Part shown: in pieces, positions 16,531-25,197 of the stretch
Layout: each line of letters opens with the position of its first letter
Numbering within the stretch: position 1 is the stretch's first letter
Assembly: GCA_944389975.1 (NCBI GenBank)
Contig: CALXOH010000031.1
Coordinates: forward strand, 1 to 51,591
Length of the DNA stretch: 51,591 nucleotides
Source of the DNA: an uncultured Spirochaetaceae bacterium
Lineage (GTDB): Bacteria > Spirochaetota > Spirochaetia > Sphaerochaetales > Sphaerochaetaceae
Direction: 5' to 3'
Program-made: the position numbers and the translations under genes
The notes under the pieces: generated by a model
Database searches by the model: none
Told to the model about the DNA's origin: nothing
The model's input: only the letters and a program-made list of their open reading frames with translations

Positions 16531-18083
16531 CACCTTCCCCCCGTCTTCGTCTTCTTCTCGCGGACGACCTTCTCCGCTTTCTTCCTTGCCTTGTCGACCT
16601 TCGCCTTGTTTCCGACCGATCCCCGGTTTCCTTTCGCTTCCTTCCTCTTTTTCTCCTTCCCCTCGTTCATGAGCCTCTTGACTTCAAGTTCATCCTTCCC
16701 CGGGCCGTTCTTATACAAGGATGGGTTCCTGCGCCTTTCGCGTAGCGATATCTCGACGGGTATGTCCTTGAAGCCGAACGTCGACTGGATCATGTTCTTG
16801 ATGTACGAAACATATGTTTCGGGAAATCCCTTTATCCTGTTTACAAAGAGTAAAAAGCGCACAGGAGCTGAAGACACCTGTGTGCCATAGAGTACCTTGT
16901 AGTGCCCGTCCTTCCCCCTCGGGGCCTCGTGCTTTTCGCACCACTGGCGTAGAGCATCGTTGAAAGCGCTTGTGTCGACCCTTGAATCCAGTTCCTTCTT
17001 GAGTTTGATCGCGGTATCCAAAAGCTTCCTGATCCCGCTCTCCTTCGCTGCGCTTATAGGCACGATCGGAGCGAACGACAATATCGGGAAGAGAAAGCGT
17101 ATCCTGTCCTTTATCGCTTCAAGTTCGTTGGCAACCCCGGAGAGTAGATCGATCTTGTTCAGTACGAGGACTATCCCCTTGCCCCTTCTGACGATCAAGT
17201 CGGCTATCTTCTTGTCCTGTTCTGCAAGCCCCTCCTTGACGTCTATCATCAATAAAACGACATCCGCATCGTCTATCGTCTTTATCGCCCTGTTGACCGA
17301 ATAGTACTCGACGTCCTCCTCGACCTTGCTCTTTCTCCTGATTCCTGCGGTATCAAGGAGCGTGATCGCAGTATTCCTGTATTCAATCGTACCGCGCATT
17401 ACATCCCGGGTGGTCCCCGCAATATCGCTCACGATTGACACATCGCGCCCCGTGAGGAGGTTCATGAGCGTGCTTTTACCTGTGTTGGGCTTTCCCATGA
17501 TAGCGATTTTCAGATCCTCTTCCTCTTCAGGTTCCTCATCCCGGACCTCCAGATCGAGCATTCCGAGCATCGTCTCCTCGAGCTCTTCAAACCCCAGTCC
17601 GTGGGATGCTGATACAGGAACTATGCGCTGGTAGCCGTAGCCGTAGAACTCCCATACGAGATCCTTCCTCTTCTCGTCATCGACCTTGTTTACAACGAGG
17701 ATCACCTTGTCAGAGTATACCCTGAGTCTTTCAAGGAGCATCATGTCCTCCCCGGTTACGTCGGTGCAATCGAGTACAAGAAGTATCAGATTGCTGATCG
17801 GGCATAGCGAGAGCGCTTTCTCCCCAACAAGTCTGTCAAGTTCATCCTCTTCGATCTTCACTCCCCCGGAGTCGACCAAAGTGACAACGTTGTTCCCCAA
17901 AAGGTACCTTGAGGGAATCGGATCCCTCGTCACTCCGCTTGTCGGATCTGTAATTGCAACCCTTTTCCCCAGGAATCTGTTGAAGAGTGTGGATTTGCCT
18001 ACGTTCGGGCGCCCTATTATGCTGATTATCGGATAGCGTGTATCTATGTCAGCCTTGTTCCTTATCTCCAGTTCTTCTCGCAT
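16530..18083 (-). CDS. der: Ribosome-assembly GTPase Der (EngA)
   Basis: 517-residue tandem GTPase needed for 50S subunit maturation. The first G domain shows GRPNVGKST (about 24-32) and VVNKVD; the second shows GKPNTGKST, DTAG and VLNKID. A KH-like domain follows (about 385-470) that contacts rRNA. The last 60 residues are an extra lysine-rich tail, longer than in most Der proteins (about 440-490 residues) and probably RNA-binding. In the first domain the G3 motif reads DSGG in place of DTxG, common for Der. Its start lies inside the last 35 bases of ptsI, with an AAGGAA ribosome-binding site 7 bases upstream, so translation is probably coupled to ptsI. Confidence 0.95.
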   Translation of the reverse strand: MREELEIRNKADIDTRYPIISIIGRPNVGKSTLFNRFLGKRVAITDPTSGVTRDPIPSRYLLGNNVVTLVDSGGVKIEEDELDRLVGEKALSLCPISNLILLVLDCTDVTGEDMMLLERLRVYSDKVILVVNKVDDEKRKDLVWEFYGYGYQRIVPVSASHGLGFEELEETMLGMLDLEVRDEEPEEEEDLKIAIMGKPNTGKSTLMNLLTGRDVSIVSDIAGTTRDVMRGTIEYRNTAITLLDTAGIRRKSKVEEDVEYYSVNRAIKTIDDADVVLLMIDVKEGLAEQDKKIADLIVRRGKGIVLVLNKIDLLSGVANELEAIKDRIRFLFPILSFAPIVPISAAKESGIRKLLDTAIKLKKELDSRVDTSAFNDALRQWCEKHEAPRGKDGHYKVLYGTQVSSAPVRFLLFVNRIKGFPETYVSYIKNMIQSTFGFKDIPVEISLRERRRNPSLYKNGPGKDELEVKRLMNEGKEKKRKEAKGNRGSVGNKAKVDKARKKAEKVVREKKTKTGGR

Positions 18084-19782
18084 CTTGGATTTCCTTAAGT
18101 CTTCGTTCTATTTCGGTATAACCAGGAATTGAGAGTATCTCATTTGAGAGGGTACGGCAATCTCTGCTGTCAAGTTCCCTCAGGTAAGCTCTGAGGGAAA
18201 GCACCAAAGGAGGAGATACGGAGAGTTCGTCGAACCCAAGCCCGACCAACAGCGGCAGGTACTTCAAATCACCCGCCATCTCCCCGCATATCGAAACGCT
18301 TCTTCCACTTTCGTGCGCACCATCCACTATCATCTTCAACAACCTCAGGACTGCAGGATGCATCGGACGATACAAATAGCCTACCTTCTCATTTCCCCGG
18401 TCCACTGCAAGGGTATACTGCACCAGATCGTTCGTTCCGACCGATACGAAATCGACTTTCCTCGATATCCGGTCTATCATGATCGCGGCAGACGGGACTT
18501 CGATCATCGTTCCCACAGGCAACTTCTCATCAAACGGGATGTTCTTGCGGGAAAGTTCCTCCTTCGCATCCTCAAGCACCCCGAGCGCCTCGTCAAGCTC
18601 CTCCTCTGATGAGATCAGAGGGAACATTATCCTCGCATTCCCCCACTTCGAGGCTTTAAGTATCCTCTTGATCTGTTTCTTGAATATATCCTTGCACTGT
18701 AGAGACACCCTGATGGCCCTGAACCCCATGAACTGGTTCGCCTCGAAAGGCTGATCCTTGAATATCTTGTCCCCTCCGACGTCGAGTGTTCTGAATGTCA
18801 CATCCCCAACGCCCGCCATCTTCTCCGCCGAATCGATATAGACCTGTGATTTGTCATCGTCCGGGTCGAATCCGTTCTCCAGGACCAGGAATTCAGTCCT
18901 GAAAAGGCCTACCCCGTCGGCATGTGCACTCAGCGTAGGGCCGATGCCGTCGAGCCCCTCGATGTTCGTCTTCAGAAGGATCCTCTTGCCATCTTTCGTC
19001 ACAGACGGCCCCTTCATCGTCTCAGAGAGTTTCTTCTCGTTCTCGCTCTCTTTGATCTTCAGATCCATTATCTCGTAAGAGACCTTCCTCGACGGATTGA
19101 CGACGACTACGCCCTTGTACCCGTCGACAGCAATCGTATCATCTGCAGATACATCCGACGAGAGCGTCTGACACCCGACGACAGCGGGAATACCCTTGCT
19201 CTTTGCAAGAAGTGCGACGTGGCTTGTACGCCCGCCCGTGTCGATCACGACCCCCTTGATGTACCCGGGATTGATTATCGACATGAATTCGCTAGTGAGA
19301 ATGTAGTCGGCAACGAGGATGGAATCCCTTTCAAGCCTTATCTCGCTCCTTTTCTTCCCTTGGAGCGATTCCAAGAGGAAGTGCTCTATGTCCTTTATGT
19401 CGTTGCTTCTCTCCCGCATGTACTCATCCGAAAGCTTTCCAAGCGCATCGACGAACACTTTCGTAGCGCTCTCAACCGCCCACTCGGCAGTATGGAATGA
19501 GTTTTGGACGAGGGATTCGATCATCTTCCTGTACTCGGGATCATCGAGCATCAGCAGCTCGACCGAGTACAACTCCCGCTCGCTGTCGCCGACTGAAGAA
19601 GAGAGAAGGGATGAGACGTAGGATTTGACGGAAGAGAATGCGTCCGAAAGCCTTTCAAGTTCATTCCCGACCTGGTCTTCCGATACTGTTTCGTGCAATA
19701 CGTTCTGTACATCATGTCTGAAAACGTACGCTTTGGAGACAGCATACCCTCCAGATGCAGCAATTCCCTTTACCTCTGTCAT
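18049..19782 (-). CDS. ptsI: PTS enzyme I (phosphoenolpyruvate-protein phosphotransferase)
   Basis: 577-residue cytosolic enzyme that takes phosphate from phosphoenolpyruvate and passes it to HPr. The phosphohistidine domain holds TGGRTSHVALLA with the active His188; the PEP-binding barrel has GTMIEVPSAA, SVGTNDLVQYTLAVDRGN and the catalytic Cys499 in SICGEMAGD. Length is normal. The start at 19782 (MTEVKGIAASGGYA) is chosen because the extension to 19851 is not family-like. No ribosome-binding site precedes it, and a TTTACT/TACAAT promoter ends only 7 bases upstream, so it may be leaderless. No HPr gene or PTS permease is in the window; it may serve regulation or a distant PTS. Confidence 0.96.
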   Translation of the reverse strand: MTEVKGIAASGGYAVSKAYVFRHDVQNVLHETVSEDQVGNELERLSDAFSSVKSYVSSLLSSSVGDSERELYSVELLMLDDPEYRKMIESLVQNSFHTAEWAVESATKVFVDALGKLSDEYMRERSNDIKDIEHFLLESLQGKKRSEIRLERDSILVADYILTSEFMSIINPGYIKGVVIDTGGRTSHVALLAKSKGIPAVVGCQTLSSDVSADDTIAVDGYKGVVVVNPSRKVSYEIMDLKIKESENEKKLSETMKGPSVTKDGKRILLKTNIEGLDGIGPTLSAHADGVGLFRTEFLVLENGFDPDDDKSQVYIDSAEKMAGVGDVTFRTLDVGGDKIFKDQPFEANQFMGFRAIRVSLQCKDIFKKQIKRILKASKWGNARIMFPLISSEEELDEALGVLEDAKEELSRKNIPFDEKLPVGTMIEVPSAAIMIDRISRKVDFVSVGTNDLVQYTLAVDRGNEKVGYLYRPMHPAVLRLLKMIVDGAHESGRSVSICGEMAGDLKYLPLLVGLGFDELSVSPPLVLSLRAYLRELDSRDCRTLSNEILSIPGYTEIERRLKEIQDARRTGDKEQG

Positions 19783-19789
19783 ATGAGCT

Positions 19790-19818
19790 ATTGTACAATT
19801 GCAAAATTTATGAGTAAA
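19790..19818 (-). promoter_or_regulatory. Candidate ptsI promoter, almost touching the start codon
   Basis: TTTACT (19818-19813) and TACAAT (19795-19790) are 17 bases apart on the minus strand. Only seven bases separate the -10 box from the ptsI ATG, so the transcript would have little or no leader. The -10 lies in an 8-bp palindrome TTGTACAA (19791-19798). Confidence 0.5.
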
Positions 19819-19872
19819 GGAAATTGGAAGAAAGTTGTTGCTATTATACACTTGAAAGGGAAAGGATTGATT

Positions 19873-20388
19873 ATGGGAAAACGGGCGAATTGGATCGGCG
19901 GACTAATGCTTCTCTTGCTACTCTACCTGATTATGCTCGGTGCGCTTTTGTATTTCTTTGCACCGGGGATAAAGGAAAACTTCGAGAAAGGAGCATACAT
20001 CGAGAGATTTTGCAGATACATCGACAGGGAAAAAGACAAAGGGAATGTAACTTACAAAGTCGCCTTCTACTCCCCGTACGAAAGCGTAATGAGGAACGCA
20101 TCGGTTGAGAAGAAACCCACGGACGAGATCCATCTTTCGCTTGAAGCCCTTTTGAAGGGTCCCGGAGAGGAAGAGATCAAGGAAGGGCTTGTATCGTACA
20201 TTCCGAAAGGCACGTCCCTTGTGGGAGTCACGATCGAAGACGGAATAGCGTTCGTCGACCTCTCGGAAGAGATCAAGGAATCGGAAGATCTAAAAAAAGC
20301 GTACGAACAGGTTTCGAGGACGGTGGAAAGCATTTATCCGGATGTACGCACGATCCTCCTTTCAAACGGAGATCCTCTTTACCCTTGA
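19873..20388 (+). CDS. GerMN-domain protein with N-terminal membrane segment
   Basis: 171-residue protein. Residues 8-32 are a hydrophobic membrane anchor or uncleaved signal (GGLMLLLLLYLIMLGALLYFF); the rest is an extracytoplasmic GerMN domain, with EIHLSLEALLKGPGEEEIKEG, SYIPKGTSLVGVTIEDGIAFVDLS and the end TILLSNGDPLYP. GerMN domains occur in spore germination GerM and in many non-sporing bacteria as envelope proteins of unclear role; no lipobox cysteine is seen. The ATG at 19873 has an AAAGGA ribosome-binding site 6 bases upstream and begins the anchor. The last 27 bases overlap the convergent ymdB gene. Confidence 0.85.
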   Translation: MGKRANWIGGLMLLLLLYLIMLGALLYFFAPGIKENFEKGAYIERFCRYIDREKDKGNVTYKVAFYSPYESVMRNASVEKKPTDEIHLSLEALLKGPGEEEIKEGLVSYIPKGTSLVGVTIEDGIAFVDLSEEIKESEDLKKAYEQVSRTVESIYPDVRTILLSNGDPLYP

Positions 20389-21132
20389 TGCTTTTCCGGT
20401 TTTGCTGTCTGCAGTGATCAAAAGCCCCTGAATGACGCCCCTGCCCTCTTTAACGATGCTCTTGATCGGGAGCTGCGTAAGTGCACGCTCGATCGCTTTC
20501 CCCTCTTCACTGCCGATCACACCATCAGGGGATCCCGTGATCCCAAGGTCCGTAATGTAAGCCGTTCCTCCCGGAAGGATCTTCTCATCCGCCGTCTGAA
20601 CGTGTGTATGCGTTCCCACGACCGCAGTGACAAGCCCGTCAAGGTAGAAAGCGAGCGCCTCCTTCTCATCGGTATGCTCTGCATGGAAATCGACGAATAT
20701 GAGGTTTGTCTCCTTTCTGAGCTTCAACACGACTTCCTTCACCCTTTGGAAAGGATCGTCGATCAGAGGTAGTCCGCCATACCTGCCTTCGGCATTGACG
20801 ACTGCAATTCCGTTCTTTATCGTCCAACCCTTTCCGACGACACCCTCCGGGTAATTCAAAGGCCTCAGGATCGAATCGCTTTTCTCCAAAATCTGGAATA
20901 TCTCTTCCTTCTGCCAGATGTGGTTTCCACTGGTGATGACGTCGACTCCCATCTTCATCATGTTATCGTAATCCTGGATCGATATGCCGAACCCTTGGGC
21001 TGCATTCTCCCCGTTTACGATCACGAAATCGACGTTCTCCCTCTTTTTCAATTGAGGGAGCCCCAGGAAAAGGGCTCCCATACCTGATGCGCCCGAGACA
21101 TCCCCGAGCATAAGTACATTGACCAAGTCCAT
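20362..21132 (-). CDS. ymdB: YmdB-family metallophosphoesterase
   Basis: 256-residue calcineurin-like phosphoesterase. Metal-binding motifs are GDVSGASG, VNGENAAQGFG, TSGNHIW, DFHAEHTDEK and GTHTHVQTAD, all as in the YmdB family, which hydrolyses 2',3'-cyclic nucleotides or 2',3'-cAMP and affects biofilm and motility decisions in Bacillus. It directly follows rny, with the ATG overlapping the rny stop (TGATG), an order kept in many bacteria, which supports a shared role in RNA turnover signalling. The in-frame GTG one codon upstream is an alternative start. It converges on the GerMN gene with a 27-base overlap. Confidence 0.93.
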   Translation of the reverse strand: MDLVNVLMLGDVSGASGMGALFLGLPQLKKRENVDFVIVNGENAAQGFGISIQDYDNMMKMGVDVITSGNHIWQKEEIFQILEKSDSILRPLNYPEGVVGKGWTIKNGIAVVNAEGRYGGLPLIDDPFQRVKEVVLKLRKETNLIFVDFHAEHTDEKEALAFYLDGLVTAVVGTHTHVQTADEKILPGGTAYITDLGITGSPDGVIGSEEGKAIERALTQLPIKSIVKEGRGVIQGLLITADSKTGKASRVKRISV

Positions 21133-22661
21133 CACCTTGCGTACTCGACTACCCTCAGCTCCCTGATGATAGTGACTTTGATCTTCCCGGGATATCTGAG
21201 TTCTGCTTCAATGCGCTGAGCGATCTTGTTTGCAATATCACGCGCATCCTCATCGGAAACGCTTTCGCTGTCAACCATGATCCTCAGTTCCCTTCCAGCC
21301 TGGATTGCGAATGCGTTCTCAACTCCGTCAAAGCTCTTTGCAATGCCTTCAAGCGACTCGAGACGCTTGATGTAATTGTCGATCGACTCCCTTCTGGCTC
21401 CCGGGCGTGCCGCACTGATTGCATCCGCAATCTGCACTATCACAGCCTCCACCGATGCAGGTTCGACGTCGTTGTGGTGCGCAAGTACGCAGTTTATCAC
21501 CTTCTCGTCCTCTCCGAAGCGCTTGAGCATCTCTGCTCCAAGCTCTGCGTGGTTCGAGTCGCTCTCGGTCTCAGCGCCCTTTCCGATGTCATGCAGCAAG
21601 CCTCCGCGCTTTGCAATCTCACTGTCTGCACCGACTTCGCTTGCGATCATACCGGCAAGGATTGCAACCTCCTTGGAGTGCATGAGTACGTTCTGCCCGT
21701 AACTCGTACGGAAATACAACCTTCCGAGCGCTCTGATCAGTTCGTTGCCCATGTTGTGGATGCCGAGGTCGAATACGACCTTCTCCCCTTCGTCGACGAT
21801 GATCCTGCCGACTTCCTTCGTGACCTTGTTCACGACTTCCTCGATCCTGGCAGGGTGGATCCTTCCATCCTGTACCAATCGTTCGAGGGCTACGCGTGCA
21901 ATCTCCTTGCGCACGGGATCGAAACACGAAATGACAACAGCTTCCGGCGTGTCATCGATGATGATATCCACTCCGGTAAGGGTTTCGAGGGTACGGATGT
22001 TCCTTCCCTCGCGCCCGATTATGCGCCCCTTCATCTCATCGCTCGGCAAAGAGACGGACTGCGTCGTTATCTCCCCGCTTACTTCCGTTGCAAGGCGCTG
22101 GATCGATGAAATGATAATATCGCGTGCGACTTTATCAGCCTGAAGCTGAGTCTCGCTCTCGATCTTGTTTATGTAAACCTGACCGTCGTGCCGCGCACTC
22201 TCCTTCATCTCCTCGATGAGGATGTTCTTAGCCTCCTCACTCGTCATCGATGCAACTTTCTCAAGCTCGGTCGTCAAGGTTCCTTCCCTTTCGATGACCT
22301 CGCTTTCCTTCTTCGTCAGCTCCTCTTCCTTTTCTCCCAGTTGCTGCCTGAGGGCCTCAAGCTCTGACTGCTTGTGCTCAAGATTCATTTCTTTCTGCAG
22401 AAGCCTTCGTTCGCTCTTCTGCAGTTCCATTCTTCTTTCCCTAGCCTCGCGTTCGTTCTGTTGCTGTTCCTTCTGCAACGTCTCGCGGGTCTCAAGCATC
22501 AATTCCTTCGCTTCAGCCTCAGCTTTGCTTTGGGCTTCGTTACGAACCCTGACAGCCTCCTGCTCAGCCGAAGTAAGCTTATATTTGGCGTAAAGCCATC
22601 TGACCGCTACGCCGATGGCAAAACCTACCACGCAACTGAGGAGAAGATAAAAAATACCCAT
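21132..22661 (-). CDS. rny: Ribonuclease Y
   Basis: 509-residue membrane-bound endoribonuclease that starts mRNA decay. It has an N-terminal membrane helix (FYLLLSCVVGFAIGVAVRW), a long charged coiled coil (about 30-180), a KH domain (DEMKGRIIGREGRNIRTLE) and an HD catalytic domain with GLLHDIGKG. The start at 22661 is supported by a GAGGGA ribosome-binding site and by the membrane helix beginning right there; the extension to 22796 crosses the rplQ terminator. A TTGACA/TACAAT promoter lies upstream. RicT, its accessory factor in Bacillus, is encoded at 5071-6018. Confidence 0.97.
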   Translation of the reverse strand: MGIFYLLLSCVVGFAIGVAVRWLYAKYKLTSAEQEAVRVRNEAQSKAEAEAKELMLETRETLQKEQQQNEREARERRMELQKSERRLLQKEMNLEHKQSELEALRQQLGEKEEELTKKESEVIEREGTLTTELEKVASMTSEEAKNILIEEMKESARHDGQVYINKIESETQLQADKVARDIIISSIQRLATEVSGEITTQSVSLPSDEMKGRIIGREGRNIRTLETLTGVDIIIDDTPEAVVISCFDPVRKEIARVALERLVQDGRIHPARIEEVVNKVTKEVGRIIVDEGEKVVFDLGIHNMGNELIRALGRLYFRTSYGQNVLMHSKEVAILAGMIASEVGADSEIAKRGGLLHDIGKGAETESDSNHAELGAEMLKRFGEDEKVINCVLAHHNDVEPASVEAVIVQIADAISAARPGARRESIDNYIKRLESLEGIAKSFDGVENAFAIQAGRELRIMVDSESVSDEDARDIANKIAQRIEAELRYPGKIKVTIIRELRVVEYAR

Positions 22662-22699
22662 TTTAATCCCTCCTCGGCAAAAGCCAATACAAATTTGAT

Positions 22700-22726
22700 A
22701 TTGTACCAAACTAATCATGCTGTCAA
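22700..22726 (-). promoter_or_regulatory. Candidate rny promoter
   Basis: TTGACA (22726-22721) and TACAAT (22705-22700) on the minus strand are 15 bases apart, a shorter spacer than usual. The site lies just after the rplQ terminator and about 40 bases before the rny start, so rny-ymdB is likely a separate transcription unit. Confidence 0.6.
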
Positions 22727-22734
22727 GGTTGATG

Positions 22735-22760
22735 AAAAAACCGCCACCCAATGGTGACGG
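22735..22760 (-). terminator. Rho-independent terminator of the ribosomal gene block
   Basis: On the minus strand CCGTCACC (22760-22753), a 4-base loop, and GGTGGCGG (22748-22741) pair with one G-U wobble, followed by TTTTTT (22740-22735). It lies 37 bases after the rplQ stop and ends the long translation block. Confidence 0.88.
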
Positions 22761-22796
22761 CGAATTCGGAGGGGCTTGACGCCCGCTTCCAGGCAA

Positions 22797-23216
22797 TCAG
22801 TTTGCCTTTGCAGCCTTTTCGTCCTTCTTGGACTTCTCGGCCTTGGCTTCCTTCTTCTCTGTCTTCTCGACGAGTTCGAGGATAACCATCTCTGCTGCAT
22901 CTCCAAGACGATAACCTGTCTTGAGAATCCTTGTGTAACCGCCCTTGCGTTCTACGAACATAGGTGCGATTTCCTTGAAGAGCTTGTCGAGGACTGCCTC
23001 GTCTCCGATATCCCTTGCAACCATTCTGCGGTTGTGGACGCTGTCCACTTTTGCGCGGGTAATCATCCTCTCGGCAACTTTCCTCACTTCAAGGGCCTTT
23101 GCCTTCGTGGTCTCGATCCTCTCATACCTGAAGAGGGATGTGACCATGCTGCGCTTGAGTGCCGTGCGTTCACTTGTCGTACGGGAAAGCGCATTGAATC
23201 CATGTCTATGCCTCAT
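22797..23216 (-). CDS. rplQ: 50S ribosomal protein L17
   Basis: 139-residue L17, a 23S rRNA-binding protein near the exit tunnel. Signature [20 protein letters not shown] opens the protein and [17 protein letters not shown] lies near residue 95. After the usual core of about 115 residues comes a 25-residue tail of Lys, Glu and Ala only, an extension seen in some phyla. Its start overlaps the end of rpoA by 11 bases, as expected of the alpha operon, and the block terminator follows. Confidence 0.97.
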   Translation of the reverse strand: MRHRHGFNALSRTTSERTALKRSMVTSLFRYERIETTKAKALEVRKVAERMITRAKVDSVHNRRMVARDIGDEAVLDKLFKEIAPMFVERKGGYTRILKTGYRLGDAAEMVILELVEKTEKKEAKAEKSKKDEKAAKAN

Positions 23217-24261
23217 TGTCCACTTCCTTGTTCTCTGGAACTTTAATAGATGTCTTCAAGACGCTGAAATCGGTCATGCCAAGTGTCAAACCCCATTCCT
23301 TGAGCTTGTCCTTGATCTCAGAGAGGCTCTTCTTTCCGAAGTTCCTCGTCTTTCCGATCTCATCTTCTGTCTTTCTAGCCAAATCACCGATCGTCTTAAT
23401 GCCTGCGTTCTTGAGACAATTGGAAGATCTTACTGTCAGCTCCAGCTCTTCAACCGGGGTGTCGAGGATACCTCTGATCCTCTTCTCATCCTCATCGACT
23501 TCAGGTCCGTTCGTTATGGATCCCTCATCGAAGTTGATGAAAACGGTGAAGTGCTCCTTTATGATCTTGGCAGCTTCCCCGAGGGCGTTCTCCGGAGAGA
23601 TCGTGCCATCGGTATCGATGTCAAGAATGAGCTTGTCGTAGTCGTTCCTCTGTCCGACTCTGGTAGGTTCGATCGTATACATGACCCTCTTTACCGGAGA
23701 GTAGAATGCATCGATGCAGATCGTTCCGGGCTCTTCGACGTATTTCTCGTTCATTTCGCTTGGAACGTATCCGCGGCCGAGGTCGATCTGAACCTCCATT
23801 TCCAAATCACAATCGTCCATCATGGTGAAAAGAACCAGATCCTTGTTCTTGATCTCGACCTGATTCTTCTCAAGGTCGGCGCCGGTGATCACACCAGGGC
23901 CTTTGGCCACGACTGTGAAGATGGTCTCCTCTGAGTCCTCAGGCATGCTGATCTGGAGCTTCTTGAATGCGGCTATAATATCGTTGATATCTTCCTTCAC
24001 ACCTGGAAGCGACTCGTACTCGCTCGTGACGAGGTGTGCAGTCCTGTCCTCTCCGACGAACGTCGTAAACCTGACTGCAGAGACCGCATACCCCTGGATC
24101 GAGGAAAGAAGTACGCGACGGAGGGTGTTTCCCACTGTCGTACCAAATCCCCTTTCGAACGGGCTTGCGATGAAACGGCCGTGCGTTTCTGACGCCACAG
24201 TATGGTCACAAGAGATTCCAGTTGGTTTCTTGAACCCCTTGAGAAGAGTTTTTCTAGCCAT
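23206..24261 (-). CDS. rpoA: DNA-directed RNA polymerase subunit alpha
   Basis: 351-residue alpha subunit. The N-terminal assembly domain shows [20 protein letters not shown] and the beta-prime/beta contact regions; after a linker near 250 the C-terminal domain (about 265-335) has [20 protein letters not shown] and [17 protein letters not shown], the DNA UP-element and activator contact helices. Alpha dimers nucleate assembly of the polymerase whose beta and beta-prime subunits are encoded upstream in this block. It follows rpsK by 41 bases and overlaps rplQ. Confidence 0.98.
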   Translation of the reverse strand: MARKTLLKGFKKPTGISCDHTVASETHGRFIASPFERGFGTTVGNTLRRVLLSSIQGYAVSAVRFTTFVGEDRTAHLVTSEYESLPGVKEDINDIIAAFKKLQISMPEDSEETIFTVVAKGPGVITGADLEKNQVEIKNKDLVLFTMMDDCDLEMEVQIDLGRGYVPSEMNEKYVEEPGTICIDAFYSPVKRVMYTIEPTRVGQRNDYDKLILDIDTDGTISPENALGEAAKIIKEHFTVFINFDEGSITNGPEVDEDEKRIRGILDTPVEELELTVRSSNCLKNAGIKTIGDLARKTEDEIGKTRNFGKKSLSEIKDKLKEWGLTLGMTDFSVLKTSIKVPENKEVDNEA

Positions 24262-24302
24262 GTGCTACTCCTTATAATGCTCTTTGGAGAACCAAAGATA
24301 AA

Positions 24303-24680
24303 TCAGACACGACGGGTCTTGCGAGGGCGGCAACCGTTATGCGGAATCGGGGTGACGTCCCTGATGGAACGAACTTTGACACCAAGTACTCCGATCGTCC
24401 TGATTGCGCTTTCCCTACCTACTCCAGGTCCCTTTACGAAAACGTTGACCTCCTTGAGGCCGTAATCCATCGCCTTCTTAACGGCTGCTTCGCAAATCGT
24501 CTGCGCAGCATATGGAGTAGATTTTTTGGCACCCCTGAATCCGAGTCCGCCAGCAGAAGCCCAGCTGATGGCATTCCCGGCAAGGTCGGTAACTGTGATG
24601 ATTGTGTTATTGAAGCTAGTCTGGATGTAGACGTTGCCCTCAAGCACAGTCTTCTTGATCTTCTTTTTTACGTTAGCCAT
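24303..24680 (-). CDS. rpsK: 30S ribosomal protein S11
   Basis: 125-residue S11 of the 30S platform, which interacts with S7 and mRNA near the E site. Signature stretches are [36 protein letters not shown] and [19 protein letters not shown] at the C-terminus. It starts 12 bases after rpsM. Length is a little under the usual 128-130, through a shorter N-terminal tail. Confidence 0.98.
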   Translation of the reverse strand: MANVKKKIKKTVLEGNVYIQTSFNNTIITVTDLAGNAISWASAGGLGFRGAKKSTPYAAQTICEAAVKKAMDYGLKEVNVFVKGPGVGRESAIRTIGVLGVKVRSIRDVTPIPHNGCRPRKTRRV

Positions 24681-24692
24681 CTCTACCAGTCC

Positions 24693-25058
24693 TTATTTCT
24701 TCTTTCCTGCTACGGTCTTCTTCTTGCCCTTTCTCGTCCTGGCATTGGTCTTGGTCCTCTGCCCACGGACAGGAAGGCCCTTCCTGTGTCTCAGTCCCCT
24801 ATAGCAACCGATATCCATGAGCCTCTTGATGTTGAGCGCTACTTCGGTCCTGAGGTGACCTTCGATCTTGTAGTCCTCCTCGATCACTTTCCTCAAGAGA
24901 GCGATCTGGTCCTGATCAAGGGTGTTGATCCTCACATCAGGGTCGATCTCTGTCTTTGTGCAGATATCGAGGGCAGACTTCCTACCGATACCATAAATAT
25001 ATGTCAGTGCGATCTTGACTGCCTTGTTCGGCAAATCGACACCAGCTATACGTGCCAT
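24693..25058 (-). CDS. rpsM: 30S ribosomal protein S13
   Basis: 121-residue S13, located in the 30S head where its C-terminal tail reaches the P-site tRNA. It opens [20 protein letters not shown] and shows the helix-two-turn-helix [36 protein letters not shown] and a lysine tail end the protein. It lies 13 bases after rpmJ, the expected alpha-operon order. Confidence 0.98.
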   Translation of the reverse strand: MARIAGVDLPNKAVKIALTYIYGIGRKSALDICTKTEIDPDVRINTLDQDQIALLRKVIEEDYKIEGHLRTEVALNIKRLMDIGCYRGLRHRKGLPVRGQRTKTNARTRKGKKKTVAGKKK

Positions 25059-25071
25059 CCTGGCCTCCTAA

Positions 25072-25185
25072 TTATTTCTGCCTCTGCTTATGCTTCGGAT
25101 TCTCGCAGATTATGCGTACCACACCGGCACGTCTGATCACTTTACACTTGTCACAAATTGGTTTGACACTTGCTCTGACTTTCAT
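25072..25185 (-). CDS. rpmJ: 50S ribosomal protein L36
   Basis: 37-residue L36, the smallest 50S protein, read directly from the sequence: it starts [19 protein letters not shown] and has the zinc-binding pattern CxxC-x12-C-x4-H (Cys11, Cys14, Cys27, His32), so it is the zinc-containing form. A GAGGAGCTC ribosome-binding region lies just upstream. It directly follows secY; infA, adk and map, often found between them, are absent. Confidence 0.97.
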   Translation of the reverse strand: MKVRASVKPICDKCKVIRRAGVVRIICENPKHKQRQK

Positions 25186-25197
25186 TTTGAGCTCCTC

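Noticed and set aside
16530-16533. GTG start for the HAD gene one codon before its ATG
   Set aside because: The ATG at 16530 has the better spacing to GGAAGG and forms the usual TGATG overlap.
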